From JBJENW01 sp051880395 (GTDB lineage Bacteria; Bacillota; Clostridia; Lachnospirales; Lachnospiraceae): 21,775 nucleotides of DNA. Both the position numbers and the translations under genes were made by a program. Of the stretch, positions 6,566 through 14,840 are shown piece by piece. The stretch covers positions 1 to 21,775 of the forward strand of contig JBJENW010000057.1 of NCBI GenBank assembly GCA_051880395.1. Direction: 5' to 3'. Below the pieces are notes generated by a model. That model was not told the DNA's origin and made no database searches. It saw nothing but the letters and a program-made list of their open reading frames with translations. Each line of letters starts with the position of its first letter. Position 1 is the stretch's first letter.

Positions 6566-7444
6566 CTAATACTTCTTTCTTTCTTTGATTTCTTCGTAAA
6601 ACGCCGCATAATTATCGTAACGGCTCTGACTGATCTTTCCTTCTGCAAGTGCCTGCTTCACGCCACAATCCGGTTCACTGATATGACTGCAGCCGAGAAA
6701 CCTGCACTGCGGCTCGAAAGGTGCAAACTCAGGAAAATGTGTCCATAGTTCTTCTTTTTCTATCTGTGGCAGATAAATCGAGCTAAATCCCGGCGTATCC
6801 ATAATATACGTATCCTGCTGAATATAGATCAACTGTGAATGACGTGTTGTATGTTTTCCGCGCTCGATCTTCTCACTGATCTGTCCCGTTTCCATCTCCA
6901 CGGATGGCTGAATCAGATTGATCAGAGATGATTTTCCTACGCCGGAAGGTCCTGCGACCGTACTGGTCTTGCCTTGCAGACATTCCAAAACAGATTCGAT
7001 CCCCTGCTTTTTTGCCGCACTCGTAAAAATCACCGAGTATCCTGCCGATTCATAAATATTTTGTAATTCCTGTTTTTTTTCCTCTGTCACCAGATCCTCT
7101 TTGTTAAAACAGATCACAACCGGAACTGAACTACAGTGCATCAACAGTAAAAAACGATCCAACAGATTCGTATTCGGCGCCGGTTTGTCCGCTGCAAAGA
7201 TTACGACCGCCTGATCCACATTTGCCACTGCCGGCCGGATCAGTTCACTTTTTCTTGGCAAAAGATTTGTGATATTTCCTGTTTTCTTTGTCTCATCGAG
7301 AATGTCGATTTCCACTTCATCCCCGACAAGCGGCTTTTTCTTTTGATTTCGAAATATCCCTTTTGCCTTGCATTCATAGACGCCAGCTTCTTTTGTATGC
7401 ACATAATAGAAACCGGCAATCCCTTTTATGATTCTGCCTTTCAT
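6566..7444 (-). CDS. rsgA: Ribosome small-subunit maturation GTPase RsgA
   Basis: The 292-residue circularly permuted GTPase acts in late 30S ribosomal subunit assembly. An N-terminal OB-fold (about residues 1-70) precedes the GTPase domain, whose motifs occur in permuted order: NKED at 114-117 (G4), GPSGVGKS at 165-172 (G1), and DTPG at 216-219 (G3). A C-terminal zinc site follows with C247, C252, H254 and C260 (CRFLGCSHISEPDC). All expected parts are present and the length is normal. The start lies 3 nt after the prkC stop, with GAGGAA across the end of prkC acting as ribosome binding site. Pairing with prkC and stp is conserved in Firmicutes; RsgA is a known phosphorylation target of such kinases in relatives, so a functional link here is plausible but inferred. 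Confidence 0.96.
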   Translation of the reverse strand: MKGRIIKGIAGFYYVHTKEAGVYECKAKGIFRNQKKKPLVGDEVEIDILDETKKTGNITNLLPRKSELIRPAVANVDQAVVIFAADKPAPNTNLLDRFLLLMHCSSVPVVICFNKEDLVTEEKKQELQNIYESAGYSVIFTSAAKKQGIESVLECLQGKTSTVAGPSGVGKSSLINLIQPSVEMETGQISEKIERGKHTTRHSQLIYIQQDTYIMDTPGFSSIYLPQIEKEELWTHFPEFAPFEPQCRFLGCSHISEPDCGVKQALAEGKISQSRYDNYAAFYEEIKERKKY

Positions 7445-7447
7445 TGC

Positions 7448-9580
7448 TTATTCCTCAGTAAATGTGACATTTTCTGTAGTAGAAGTATCCCCTTCTTTTA
7501 CCTGCTCTGTTCCTTTTCCTTCATCATCATAGACAATCTCTACATCTTTATAATGCCATGTCACCTGAATCGTACCACTGCTTGCCCCTTCAATTCCATT
7601 GGCACTGACATGCACAGAACCACTAGAACTGATATCTATACCATCTTTACTTAAAAGCACTTTTCCATTGCTGTCCTTCAGCACTGCTGATGCTGTCAGA
7701 TAGTTATGTCCGTCATCCGGCGATGATACAGACCTGTCAATCTTATAAGAATGTTTTTCCGGTCCATTACTGATGATCAGATTGATCGTCGTACCTTTCG
7801 GAACCGTTCCTGACGGATCACAGGAAATCACTTTTCCTGCAGGTATACTATCGCTATAAGCGGTAGAAACATTTCCAACATTAAATCCTGCATTCTGAAT
7901 TTCCTGACGGGCTTCTTCCTCACTCTTTCCGGTTACATTCGGAACTTCAAGCGGCTGTACTCCAAGACTTACAATTACTGTCACACTGCTGCCTTTGCTC
8001 ATCTTTTCACCACCTGCCGGTGAAACAGAAATCACACAGCCTTCCGGCACTGTATCATTATAATTCGACTCCACTGCTGCTTTCAGCCCGACACTTTCAA
8101 GCGCAGCCACTACATCTGACTGCGTTTTTCCCTCCAGACCGCTCGGTATCTCAACCAGATTTGGTCCACCACAAAGCGTCACTTGGATTTTTGTGTCTTT
8201 GTCTACTTTTTCGCCTTCTTTCGGATTCTGCTGCATGATCTGATTTTCTTCAAAATCATCTGACTCTTTCATCCCCATCAACTTAATCCGCATCTTTGTA
8301 TATCCAGCTCCACGCAGTGCTTCTTCTGCCTCCTCGATCGTCTTTCCAGTCAGATCGATCATTTCTACCTGTTCTTCCTCATCTTCCTTCTTTGATACGT
8401 CCTCTTCCACCACCGGAGCATTGGAATCTTCTTTACTCTTACCGGAACCAAATTTAAAAATACCAAGTGCCCCTCCTATGATATAGATGATGATTCCAGC
8501 AATGATCACAGCTGCGATCACACCCATCACAGTAACGGCTTTCTCCATTTTCGGATTCAAGATGCCGTTTGCCTCTAAATCCTCTTCTAACTCATCTTTC
8601 TCGCTCTTTTTCAAATCCCGTTTTTGCGGATGATTTTGTGCATTCAAATCCTGATATCGTTTTTGATTTGCCTGTTGATTGATCTCATTCACTTCATCCT
8701 CAGTAATCACACGCGTTTTTTCCTGATTGTTCAATGGGATCATCACAACGAAATCTGCATCCGGCGTCAAAAGCGACTGCCGCAGATCATTGATCAGCTC
8801 TGTCATTGTCTGATATCTGCGATCCGGACTTTTCTGCGTACATTTTAAAATGATCTTTTCCATGCTGATCGGCAGCTCTGGTGCATAAGTACTTGGTATC
8901 ACCATCTCATCCTGCAGATGCTGAATCGCTACCGCCACTGTCGTATCTCCGTCAAACGGTACGCGGCCAGTCACCATCTCATACATCACAATACCGAGAG
9001 AATAGATGTCACTTCTTCCATCGACATATCCATTTCTCGCCTGCTCCGGTGAAGTATAATGCACCGACCCCATCACATCGGCATTGATCGTATTACTCGT
9101 GGCAGCACGGGCAATTCCAAAATCTGTTACTTTTACTTTTCCTTCATTTGAAATAATTATATTTTGAGGCTTAATATCCTGATGCACGATATGCTTATTG
9201 TGCGCTGCCTCAATGCCTCGGCCCACCTGAATGGCAATGCTGACAGCCTCTTTAAAGGACAGCCTGCCTTTCTTTGCAATATATTTTTTTAAAGTAATCC
9301 CCTGCACATATTCCATTACAATATAGTGCAGACCGTTTTCACTTCCAACATCATAGATATTAACGATATTCGGATGTTCCAAACTGGCTGCCGCCTGTGC
9401 TTCCGTCCGAAATTTCGTCACAAAATTCATATCATCTACAAATTCACGCTTTAAAATTTTGATTGCCACATAGCGTTCTAGTTTATGATCGATGGCCTTA
9501 AACACATCCGACATTCCACCATGTCCGATATCCTCGATCAATTCATATCTGTCTGCAATGTATGTTCCTTCTGCTAACAT
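7448..9580 (-). CDS. prkC: PASTA-domain serine/threonine protein kinase PrkC
   Basis: This 710-residue membrane kinase senses wall peptidoglycan fragments and phosphorylates cytoplasmic proteins. The kinase domain (about 11-272) has a glycine loop GHGGMSDV at 19-26, catalytic Lys41 in VAIK, catalytic Asp135, DFG at 153-155 and GSVHYTSPEQAR in the activation segment. The usual HRD is HQD (133-135), an R-to-Q change. A charged juxtamembrane stretch leads to one membrane helix (about 347-372), an acidic linker, and three PASTA repeats (about 406-472, 474-540, 542-606). Residues 607-710 form an extra extracellular tail rich in Ser, Gly, Asp and Glu. The ATG has GAGGTG just upstream and overlaps the stp stop by 7 nt. 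Kinase and cognate phosphatase are therefore co-translated. Confidence 0.96.
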   Translation of the reverse strand: MLAEGTYIADRYELIEDIGHGGMSDVFKAIDHKLERYVAIKILKREFVDDMNFVTKFRTEAQAAASLEHPNIVNIYDVGSENGLHYIVMEYVQGITLKKYIAKKGRLSFKEAVSIAIQVGRGIEAAHNKHIVHQDIKPQNIIISNEGKVKVTDFGIARAATSNTINADVMGSVHYTSPEQARNGYVDGRSDIYSLGIVMYEMVTGRVPFDGDTTVAVAIQHLQDEMVIPSTYAPELPISMEKIILKCTQKSPDRRYQTMTELINDLRQSLLTPDADFVVMIPLNNQEKTRVITEDEVNEINQQANQKRYQDLNAQNHPQKRDLKKSEKDELEEDLEANGILNPKMEKAVTVMGVIAAVIIAGIIIYIIGGALGIFKFGSGKSKEDSNAPVVEEDVSKKEDEEEQVEMIDLTGKTIEEAEEALRGAGYTKMRIKLMGMKESDDFEENQIMQQNPKEGEKVDKDTKIQVTLCGGPNLVEIPSGLEGKTQSDVVAALESVGLKAAVESNYNDTVPEGCVISVSPAGGEKMSKGSSVTVIVSLGVQPLEVPNVTGKSEEEARQEIQNAGFNVGNVSTAYSDSIPAGKVISCDPSGTVPKGTTINLIISNGPEKHSYKIDRSVSSPDDGHNYLTASAVLKDSNGKVLLSKDGIDISSSGSVHVSANGIEGASSGTIQVTWHYKDVEIVYDDEGKGTEQVKEGDTSTTENVTFTEE

Positions 9581-10320
9581 GCTCTCACCTCGTCTGAAAA
9601 TGGTTCTATGATCACCACTGTCACATTATCCTTTCCACCATTTTTATTTGCTGTTTCGATTAGTTTTTCCGCGATTTCTGCGGTGTCCCGTTGGCCTAAG
9701 ATAATCGTTCGGATTTCCTCATCTTCTACCATATTTGTCAATCCGTCCGAGCACATTAGTACATACTCCCCGGGCACAAGTTCCACTTCAAAAAAATCAA
9801 TTACCAGCTCTTTTGCCACACCAATGGCTCGTGTAATGACATTTTTATCCGGATGGTCCTTTGCCTCCTCTTTATCTACTTCCCCCAACCGGACCATTTC
9901 TTCTACAAGCGAATGGTCATGTGTAATCTGTTTGATCGTATTCCCAACAATATACAATCTGGAATCTCCGACGTTTGCCACATACATCCGATTTCCTATG
10001 ATCGTTGTCGCCACAATCGTCGTTCCCATTCCGGCTTTTTCTTCATCTGTATTCGCCTCTTCCCACACTTTTTCGTTTGCCTGCTGAATCGCCTGCTCGA
10101 AAATGCGGATCGGTTCTGTCTCATATGGAATGCTTTTGATCGTATCTACAACCACCTGCACCGCATACGTTGATGCGATCTCACCTGCTTTGTGACCACC
10201 CATTCCATCTGCCACAATAAAAAGGTTTGGCAGATTTCCAACCGGATTTTCAGATGTAAACATCGTATCCTCATTCAGTTTCCGATCCATGCCTACATCC
10301 GTAATCGAAAAAGTTTTCAT
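9574..10320 (-). CDS. stp: PP2C-type serine/threonine phosphatase, partner of PrkC
   Basis: The 248-residue PPM/PP2C phosphatase reverses PrkC phosphorylation in the cytoplasm and depends on Mn2+ or Mg2+. Metal-binding and structural motifs are complete: TDVGMDRKLNED (Asp8, Glu17, Asp18), VADGMGGHKAGE (Asp38, Gly39), GMGTTIV, ANVGDSRLY, ITRAIG, CSDGLTN (Asp192) and GGKDNVTVV (Asp231). There is no membrane segment. The start codon overlaps the rlmN stop (ATGA), and its own stop overlaps the prkC start by 7 nt, which suggests tightly coupled expression. Also known as prpC in Bacillus. Confidence 0.96.
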   Translation of the reverse strand: MKTFSITDVGMDRKLNEDTMFTSENPVGNLPNLFIVADGMGGHKAGEIASTYAVQVVVDTIKSIPYETEPIRIFEQAIQQANEKVWEEANTDEEKAGMGTTIVATTIIGNRMYVANVGDSRLYIVGNTIKQITHDHSLVEEMVRLGEVDKEEAKDHPDKNVITRAIGVAKELVIDFFEVELVPGEYVLMCSDGLTNMVEDEEIRTIILGQRDTAEIAEKLIETANKNGGKDNVTVVIIEPFSDEVRAC

Positions 10321-11363
10321 TTCTGCACCTGCCTTTCTATGTATCTCTTACGCAATTGTCCACAGGCACCATCAATATCTCTGCCCATTTCCCTTCTAAT
10401 GGTAACATTTATTCCATATTTTTCAAGTCTATTTTTAAAATTTGCGATCGCATGGTCATCCGGCTGCACAAAATCTCGCTCTTTGATCGGATTTACCGGG
10501 ATGAGATTGATATGACAATTCATACCGCGTAGAAGTTCCTTCAATTCTGCTGCATCCTGCGGTGTGTCATTGACTCCGCTCACAAGACTATATTCAAATG
10601 TCACACGCCGTCCTGTTTTTTCAAAATACTGGCGACATGCCTCTACTACATCATGAATTTCGTATTTTCTCGCAATCGGCATCAGTTCTTCTCTTTTTTT
10701 CTGGCTCGACGCATGCAGGGAAAGTGCGAGCGTAATCTGCAGTTTTTTTTCTGCCAGATCATAAATTTTTGGCACCAGTCCACAGGTAGAAACCGTCAGA
10801 TTCCGCTGACTGATGTTCAGACCATGTTCATCTGTCAAAAGTTCAATAAATTTCAACAGTGACGCATAGTTATCCAGCGGCTCACCGCTTCCCATTACAA
10901 CCACATTCGAGATTCTCTCCCCAATGTCCTGCCCGATCCGGTAAATCTGCTCTAACATTTCTGCCGGAGTAAGACTTCGCACCACGCCATCTAAGGTCGA
11001 TGCACAGAATTTGCACCCCATCCGGCATCCCACCTGTGAAGAAATGCAGACACTGTTTCCATGATGATACCGCATCAAAACGCTTTCGATGACATTTCCA
11101 TCCTCTAACGCAAACAGGTATTTTCGCGTACCGTCAATCTTCGAAATCTGCACATCTACTTTTTTCAACACGGAAAGTGTCGCCTGTTCTTTCAGTTTTT
11201 CGATCAATTTCGCAGAAAGATTTGTCATCTGTGAAAAATCCGTTACTTGTTTTTCATGTATCCATTGATACAACTGTTTTGCACGAAACGCTTTTTCTCC
11301 CAACGAAACCATGTATTCTGTTAATTCCTCTAAATTATACGATTTTATGTCTGTTTTTCCCAT
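10317..11363 (-). CDS. rlmN: Dual-specificity 23S rRNA/tRNA adenine-C2 methyltransferase RlmN
   Basis: The 348-residue radical-SAM enzyme methylates A2503 of 23S rRNA and, in some bacteria, A37 of tRNAs. The cluster-binding CxxxCxxC is C113-x3-C117-x2-C120 (VGCRMGCKFC). The two catalytic cysteines sit at C106 and C334 (DIDGACGQL), matching the RlmN spacing. GSGEPLDNY and SLHASSQKKRE are also typical. The presence of C334 and the housekeeping context favour RlmN over the resistance enzyme Cfr. The ATG has AGGTGAGCAAGG upstream. It lies 16 nt after rsmB and overlaps stp by 4 nt. Confidence 0.96.
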   Translation of the reverse strand: MGKTDIKSYNLEELTEYMVSLGEKAFRAKQLYQWIHEKQVTDFSQMTNLSAKLIEKLKEQATLSVLKKVDVQISKIDGTRKYLFALEDGNVIESVLMRYHHGNSVCISSQVGCRMGCKFCASTLDGVVRSLTPAEMLEQIYRIGQDIGERISNVVVMGSGEPLDNYASLLKFIELLTDEHGLNISQRNLTVSTCGLVPKIYDLAEKKLQITLALSLHASSQKKREELMPIARKYEIHDVVEACRQYFEKTGRRVTFEYSLVSGVNDTPQDAAELKELLRGMNCHINLIPVNPIKERDFVQPDDHAIANFKNRLEKYGINVTIRREMGRDIDGACGQLRKRYIERQVQK

Positions 11364-11379
11364 CCTTGCTCACCTATTT

Positions 11380-12696
11380 CTATTCTGCTTTGCTGTTCCT
11401 TTTCATCTTTGCGATAAAAAATCCATCATTTCCAGCAGAATCCGGCAATATCTGCTGCATTTTTTCTAAGGTAAATTCCGGATGTGTCTGCAAAAACCAT
11501 TCTACATTGTCTTCATTTTCCATCCGATCGATCGTACAGGTACTGTATAACAGCGTACCGCCCAATTTCACATACTGCCATACGGTATTTAGAATTTCCC
11601 TCTGAAGCGCTGCCAGCTCTTTTTCCTGCTCTTCGCTCATTCGATAGCGGATATCTGTTTTTCTTCCAAGAACTCCTAAACCGGAACACGGAAGATCCGC
11701 CAGCACCAGATCGGCTTTTTCCACACAGTCCGTATCCAAAATACGAGCGTCCCACACTTTTGCTGTCATATGTTCTATCTGACAACGCTGCATATTTTCT
11801 TCGATCAGTTCCACTTTGTACTCTGTCAGATCGCGGGCATCTACCATTCCTGTCTGATTTAATTTTTCTGCGACATGCATACTTTTTCCGCCAGGTGCCG
11901 CACACACATCAATGCAGTAATCTCCCGGATTGGGATCGGCGATTTGAGCCACCTGCATCGAGCTTTTATCCTGTACGGAAAAAAGTCCTTCTTCAAATTC
12001 CGGAATCTGTGTCAGTGTATCATATCCGGACAGGTAAAGACAAGTATTGAATTCCGAATCCTCTTTTACGTTCAATCCTTGTTTTTCCAGTCGGCTTTTT
12101 AACTCCTGCGGTCCGATGCGCAGAGTATTCACACGAATTGTTGTCGGCCTTTCTGTTTGAAACGCCTCTAATATTGCTTTCGTCTGTGCTTCTCCATACG
12201 CTTTTTGCCATTGTAAAATTATCCACTCCGGCATCGAATATGCGACAGATAACGCTTTTACAGGTTCTTTTTTCTCATCGGGATATTCTATTTGTTCTAA
12301 ATTCCGACTAATGCTGCGCAGTACCCCATTTACAAAACCTTTCAGATTTCGAAATCCCTTTTTTTCTGCCAGCTTCACGGCCTCATTGCACGCGGCCGAT
12401 GCCGGAACAGAATTCATAAACTTTAGCTGATAAACGCCACTTCTGAGAATCGCCCGGATCACCGGCTTCATTTTCTTTACTTTCACTTTTGAAAATTGGT
12501 TCAGAATATAATCGATTTGTATTTGATTTTCGATGGTCCCTTCACTGACGCGGGTAATAAATTTTCTTTCCTGCTTTGGCAGGTACTGATACTTCTCTAA
12601 CACCTCACGAATCGCGATGTGACTATACTCCTGTCGGCTGTCTACCTGCAGGAGTATAGAAAGAATCAGTTCCCGCGTATTCACGGTATCAGTCAT
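11380..12696 (-). CDS. rsmB: 16S rRNA cytosine-967-C5 methyltransferase RsmB
   Basis: The 438-residue protein has an N-terminal NusB-like RNA-binding domain (about residues 1-130) and a C-terminal SAM-dependent methyltransferase domain. SAM motif I is DVCAAPGGKS (about 263-272). The catalytic pair typical of m5C RNA methyltransferases is Cys337 in DLPCSGLG and Cys387 in YSTCTID. The frame could open five codons earlier at TTG. The ATG at 12696 is chosen because GGAGG lies 8 nt before it, and that motif falls inside the earlier reading. The start overlaps the protease gene stop by 8 nt. The enzyme acts on free 16S rRNA in the cytoplasm. Confidence 0.95.
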   Translation of the reverse strand: MTDTVNTRELILSILLQVDSRQEYSHIAIREVLEKYQYLPKQERKFITRVSEGTIENQIQIDYILNQFSKVKVKKMKPVIRAILRSGVYQLKFMNSVPASAACNEAVKLAEKKGFRNLKGFVNGVLRSISRNLEQIEYPDEKKEPVKALSVAYSMPEWIILQWQKAYGEAQTKAILEAFQTERPTTIRVNTLRIGPQELKSRLEKQGLNVKEDSEFNTCLYLSGYDTLTQIPEFEEGLFSVQDKSSMQVAQIADPNPGDYCIDVCAAPGGKSMHVAEKLNQTGMVDARDLTEYKVELIEENMQRCQIEHMTAKVWDARILDTDCVEKADLVLADLPCSGLGVLGRKTDIRYRMSEEQEKELAALQREILNTVWQYVKLGGTLLYSTCTIDRMENEDNVEWFLQTHPEFTLEKMQQILPDSAGNDGFFIAKMKRNSKAE

Positions 12697-13390
12697 CGTC
12701 TCTTCCTCCAAATAATAACACTAAACGAAGCAGCTGCAAAATCGTAGAGGCAGCTCCTGCCACATACGTTAGCGCCGCCGCTTTTAATACTTTTCTCGTT
12801 TTTTTGATCTCGTCATTTCCGAGAATTCCGGCACTCTCCAGCATGATGAGTGCTCTGCCGGATGCATTAAATTCCACCGGAAGCGTCACAAGCTGAAACA
12901 GTACGGCGAACGAAAAAAGTAAAATTCCGATATGGATCAGGACGGATCCATGCCCCAAGATCAGTCCGATCAAGATCAACGGCCAGGACAACGTCGATGC
13001 TAGATTCGTCACCGGAACAAGCCCCGTTCGAATCGAAAGCGGCACATAGTGCTTTTGATGCTGGATCGCATGCCCGCATTCATGCGCTGCCACTCCAAGT
13101 GCTGCCACCGAGTTCGAGCCATATACGCTGTCCGATAATCGCAATATTTTCTCAGACGGACTATAATGATCCGTCAGATTTCCGGAAATATGCTGAATCT
13201 GCACATCGTAAATGCCCGCCATATTTAAAATGCGCTGTGCCGCCTGTGCGCCGGTCATACCACTCATACTGCGCACCCGACTGTATTTTGCAAACGTTCT
13301 GTTTACGCGTGCAGATGCAAGTGCACAGATCAACGCACCGATGATCACCAGAATATAGGTAGGATCCCACCATGCATAAAACGGATACAT
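12689..13390 (-). CDS. yugP: Membrane zinc metallopeptidase, YugP family
   Basis: The 233-residue protein matches the YugP (neutral zinc metallopeptidase) family in length and layout. An N-terminal hydrophobic helix (about 10-27) is followed by a soluble stretch with the zinc motif H103-E104-C-G-H107 in AAHECGHAIQHQ. Two or three more membrane helices (about 130-172 and 205-226) flank a VEFNASGRA segment, which is conserved in the family and may carry the third zinc ligand. The start at 13390 is chosen because AAAGGAGGAAACAG precedes it; the frame also opens at a TTG six codons earlier, inside the ribosome binding site. The substrate is unknown. The fmt-yugP-rsmB order is common in Clostridia. 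Confidence 0.93.
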   Translation of the reverse strand: MYPFYAWWDPTYILVIIGALICALASARVNRTFAKYSRVRSMSGMTGAQAAQRILNMAGIYDVQIQHISGNLTDHYSPSEKILRLSDSVYGSNSVAALGVAAHECGHAIQHQKHYVPLSIRTGLVPVTNLASTLSWPLILIGLILGHGSVLIHIGILLFSFAVLFQLVTLPVEFNASGRALIMLESAGILGNDEIKKTRKVLKAAALTYVAGAASTILQLLRLVLLFGGRDDD

Positions 13391-13420
13391 TCTGTTTCCT
13401 CCTTTCAAACAACCATTCTG

Positions 13421-14353
13421 TTATACGAATTTCGTATCTTCCTTAATTGCTCCGCCACGCAGAAATGCATCTGCGCTCATACGCTTTTTCCCCTGTGCCT
13501 GTACTTCTAATAGTTGTAGGATTCCTTCTCCAGTCTGTACAAACACATCATGTTTTGTCACTTTACATACCGTACCAGGCTCCGCATTGGTTGTCTCATC
13601 CGGGAGAGCCTTTGCCGCCCAGATTTTAAATAATTTTTCATTTAACGACGTATACGCACTCGGCCATGGATTCATACCGCGAATCAGTCGCTCGATTTCC
13701 ACTGCCGGTCTGTTCCAGTTGATTTTTCCCTGTTCTTTTCGGATCATGGATGTATGCGTCGCTTTCTCGTGATCCTGCGGAGTATAAACCGCTTTCCCTG
13801 TTTCGATCGCTTCGATCGTCTCAACGGCAAGTTCTGCTCCGACCCCCGTCAATTTTTCAAACAGACTGCCTCCTGTTTCTTCCTCTGAAAGAGAAACCTT
13901 TTTTGTTTTTATGATATCACCGGTATCGATTCCCTCGTCCATACGCATGGTCGTCACTCCGGTCTCTTTATCACCGTTTAACACGGCCCACTGAATCGGT
14001 GCCGCCCCGCGATATTTTGGCAGCAATGACGCATGCACATTCAAACAGCAATAACGTGGCATTTCTAAAATTTCTTTCGGCAAAATCTGTCCGAACGCCA
14101 CGACCACGATCAGATCCGGCTGATACTGTCTCAGATACTCGATACACTCCGGTCTTCTCACACGTTGTGGCTGATAAACTTCAATACCATGTGCAAGTGC
14201 GGCCTCTTTCACCGGTGAAAACTGCATCGCTTTTCCGCGTCCTTTCGGCTTATCCGGCTGCGTCACTGCAAGAACAACCTCATGCCCTGCCTCGATCAAC
14301 GCTTCCAGTGTCCCAACCGAAAAATCCGGGGTTCCCATAAATATAATCCGCAT
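13421..14353 (-). CDS. fmt: Methionyl-tRNA formyltransferase
   Basis: The 310-residue enzyme formylates initiator Met-tRNA using 10-formyltetrahydrofolate. The N-terminal catalytic domain opens with RIIFMGTPDFS and carries the active-site triad Asn105, His107 (NVHASLLPKYRGAAPI) and Asp143 (GIDTGD). A C-terminal OB-like tRNA-binding domain follows (about 205-310). The ATG at 14353 has AGGAGA 6 nt upstream. A GTG seven codons earlier is also in frame but has a poorer context. It lies 10 nt after def, its functional partner: Fmt adds the formyl group and Def removes it. Confidence 0.96.
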   Translation of the reverse strand: MRIIFMGTPDFSVGTLEALIEAGHEVVLAVTQPDKPKGRGKAMQFSPVKEAALAHGIEVYQPQRVRRPECIEYLRQYQPDLIVVVAFGQILPKEILEMPRYCCLNVHASLLPKYRGAAPIQWAVLNGDKETGVTTMRMDEGIDTGDIIKTKKVSLSEEETGGSLFEKLTGVGAELAVETIEAIETGKAVYTPQDHEKATHTSMIRKEQGKINWNRPAVEIERLIRGMNPWPSAYTSLNEKLFKIWAAKALPDETTNAEPGTVCKVTKHDVFVQTGEGILQLLEVQAQGKKRMSADAFLRGGAIKEDTKFV

Positions 14354-14363
14354 AGTCCTTCTC

Positions 14364-14828
14364 CTATTCTGCACTGACGTCGTGTACGGTTCCCTCTACC
14401 TTTTCTGTATAGAGATGTCCGTCTAAATGGTCGATCTCATGACAGAATGCCCGTGCCAAAAGACCTTCCCCTTCCATTTCAAATGTCTTTAACTCCTCGT
14501 CCTGTGCCCGTACCTTTACGACATTCGGTCTTGTCACCTGTCCGGATTTTCCCGGATAGCTCAGACATCCTTCTTCTCCGGTCTGACTGCCGCTTGTCTC
14601 TAAAATTTCCGGATTGATCAAAACGATCGGTCCCTCTCCGACATCAATGACAACGATTCGTTTTAAAATGCCAACCTGCGGTGCAGCAAGTCCGACACCA
14701 TTTGCCTCATACATTGTCTCCAACATATCGTCAATTAATTCACTTATGCGTGGTGTCACTTCTTTTACTTCCCGGCAGACTTTATTTAATACCGGATCTC
14801 CAAATTCTCTGATCTCTCTTAATGCCAT
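14364..14828 (-). CDS. def: Peptide deformylase
   Basis: The 154-residue metalloenzyme removes the formyl group from new polypeptides at the ribosome. The three family motifs are intact: GVGLAAPQ at 44-51, EGCLS at 86-90 with metal ligand Cys88, and HEIDHLDG at 130-137 with ligands His130 and His134 and catalytic Glu131. In motif 3, His replaces the usual Gln before Glu-x-Asp-His. The length fits a short, type 1-like enzyme. AAGGAGG 7 nt before the ATG overlaps the priA stop codon, 12 nt upstream. Confidence 0.96.
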   Translation of the reverse strand: MALREIREFGDPVLNKVCREVKEVTPRISELIDDMLETMYEANGVGLAAPQVGILKRIVVIDVGEGPIVLINPEILETSGSQTGEEGCLSYPGKSGQVTRPNVVKVRAQDEELKTFEMEGEGLLARAFCHEIDHLDGHLYTEKVEGTVHDVSAE

Positions 14829-14840
14829 TTCTTTTCCTCC

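Noticed and set aside
12697..12711. TTG start five codons earlier for RsmB
   Set aside because: The extra codons consist of the Shine-Dalgarno sequence for the ATG at 12696.
13423..13437. Perfect short palindrome ATACGAA-T-TTCGTAT at the end of fmt
   Set aside because: It falls in the last codons of fmt, has a one-base centre that cannot form a hairpin loop, and has no T-run. It is probably chance.
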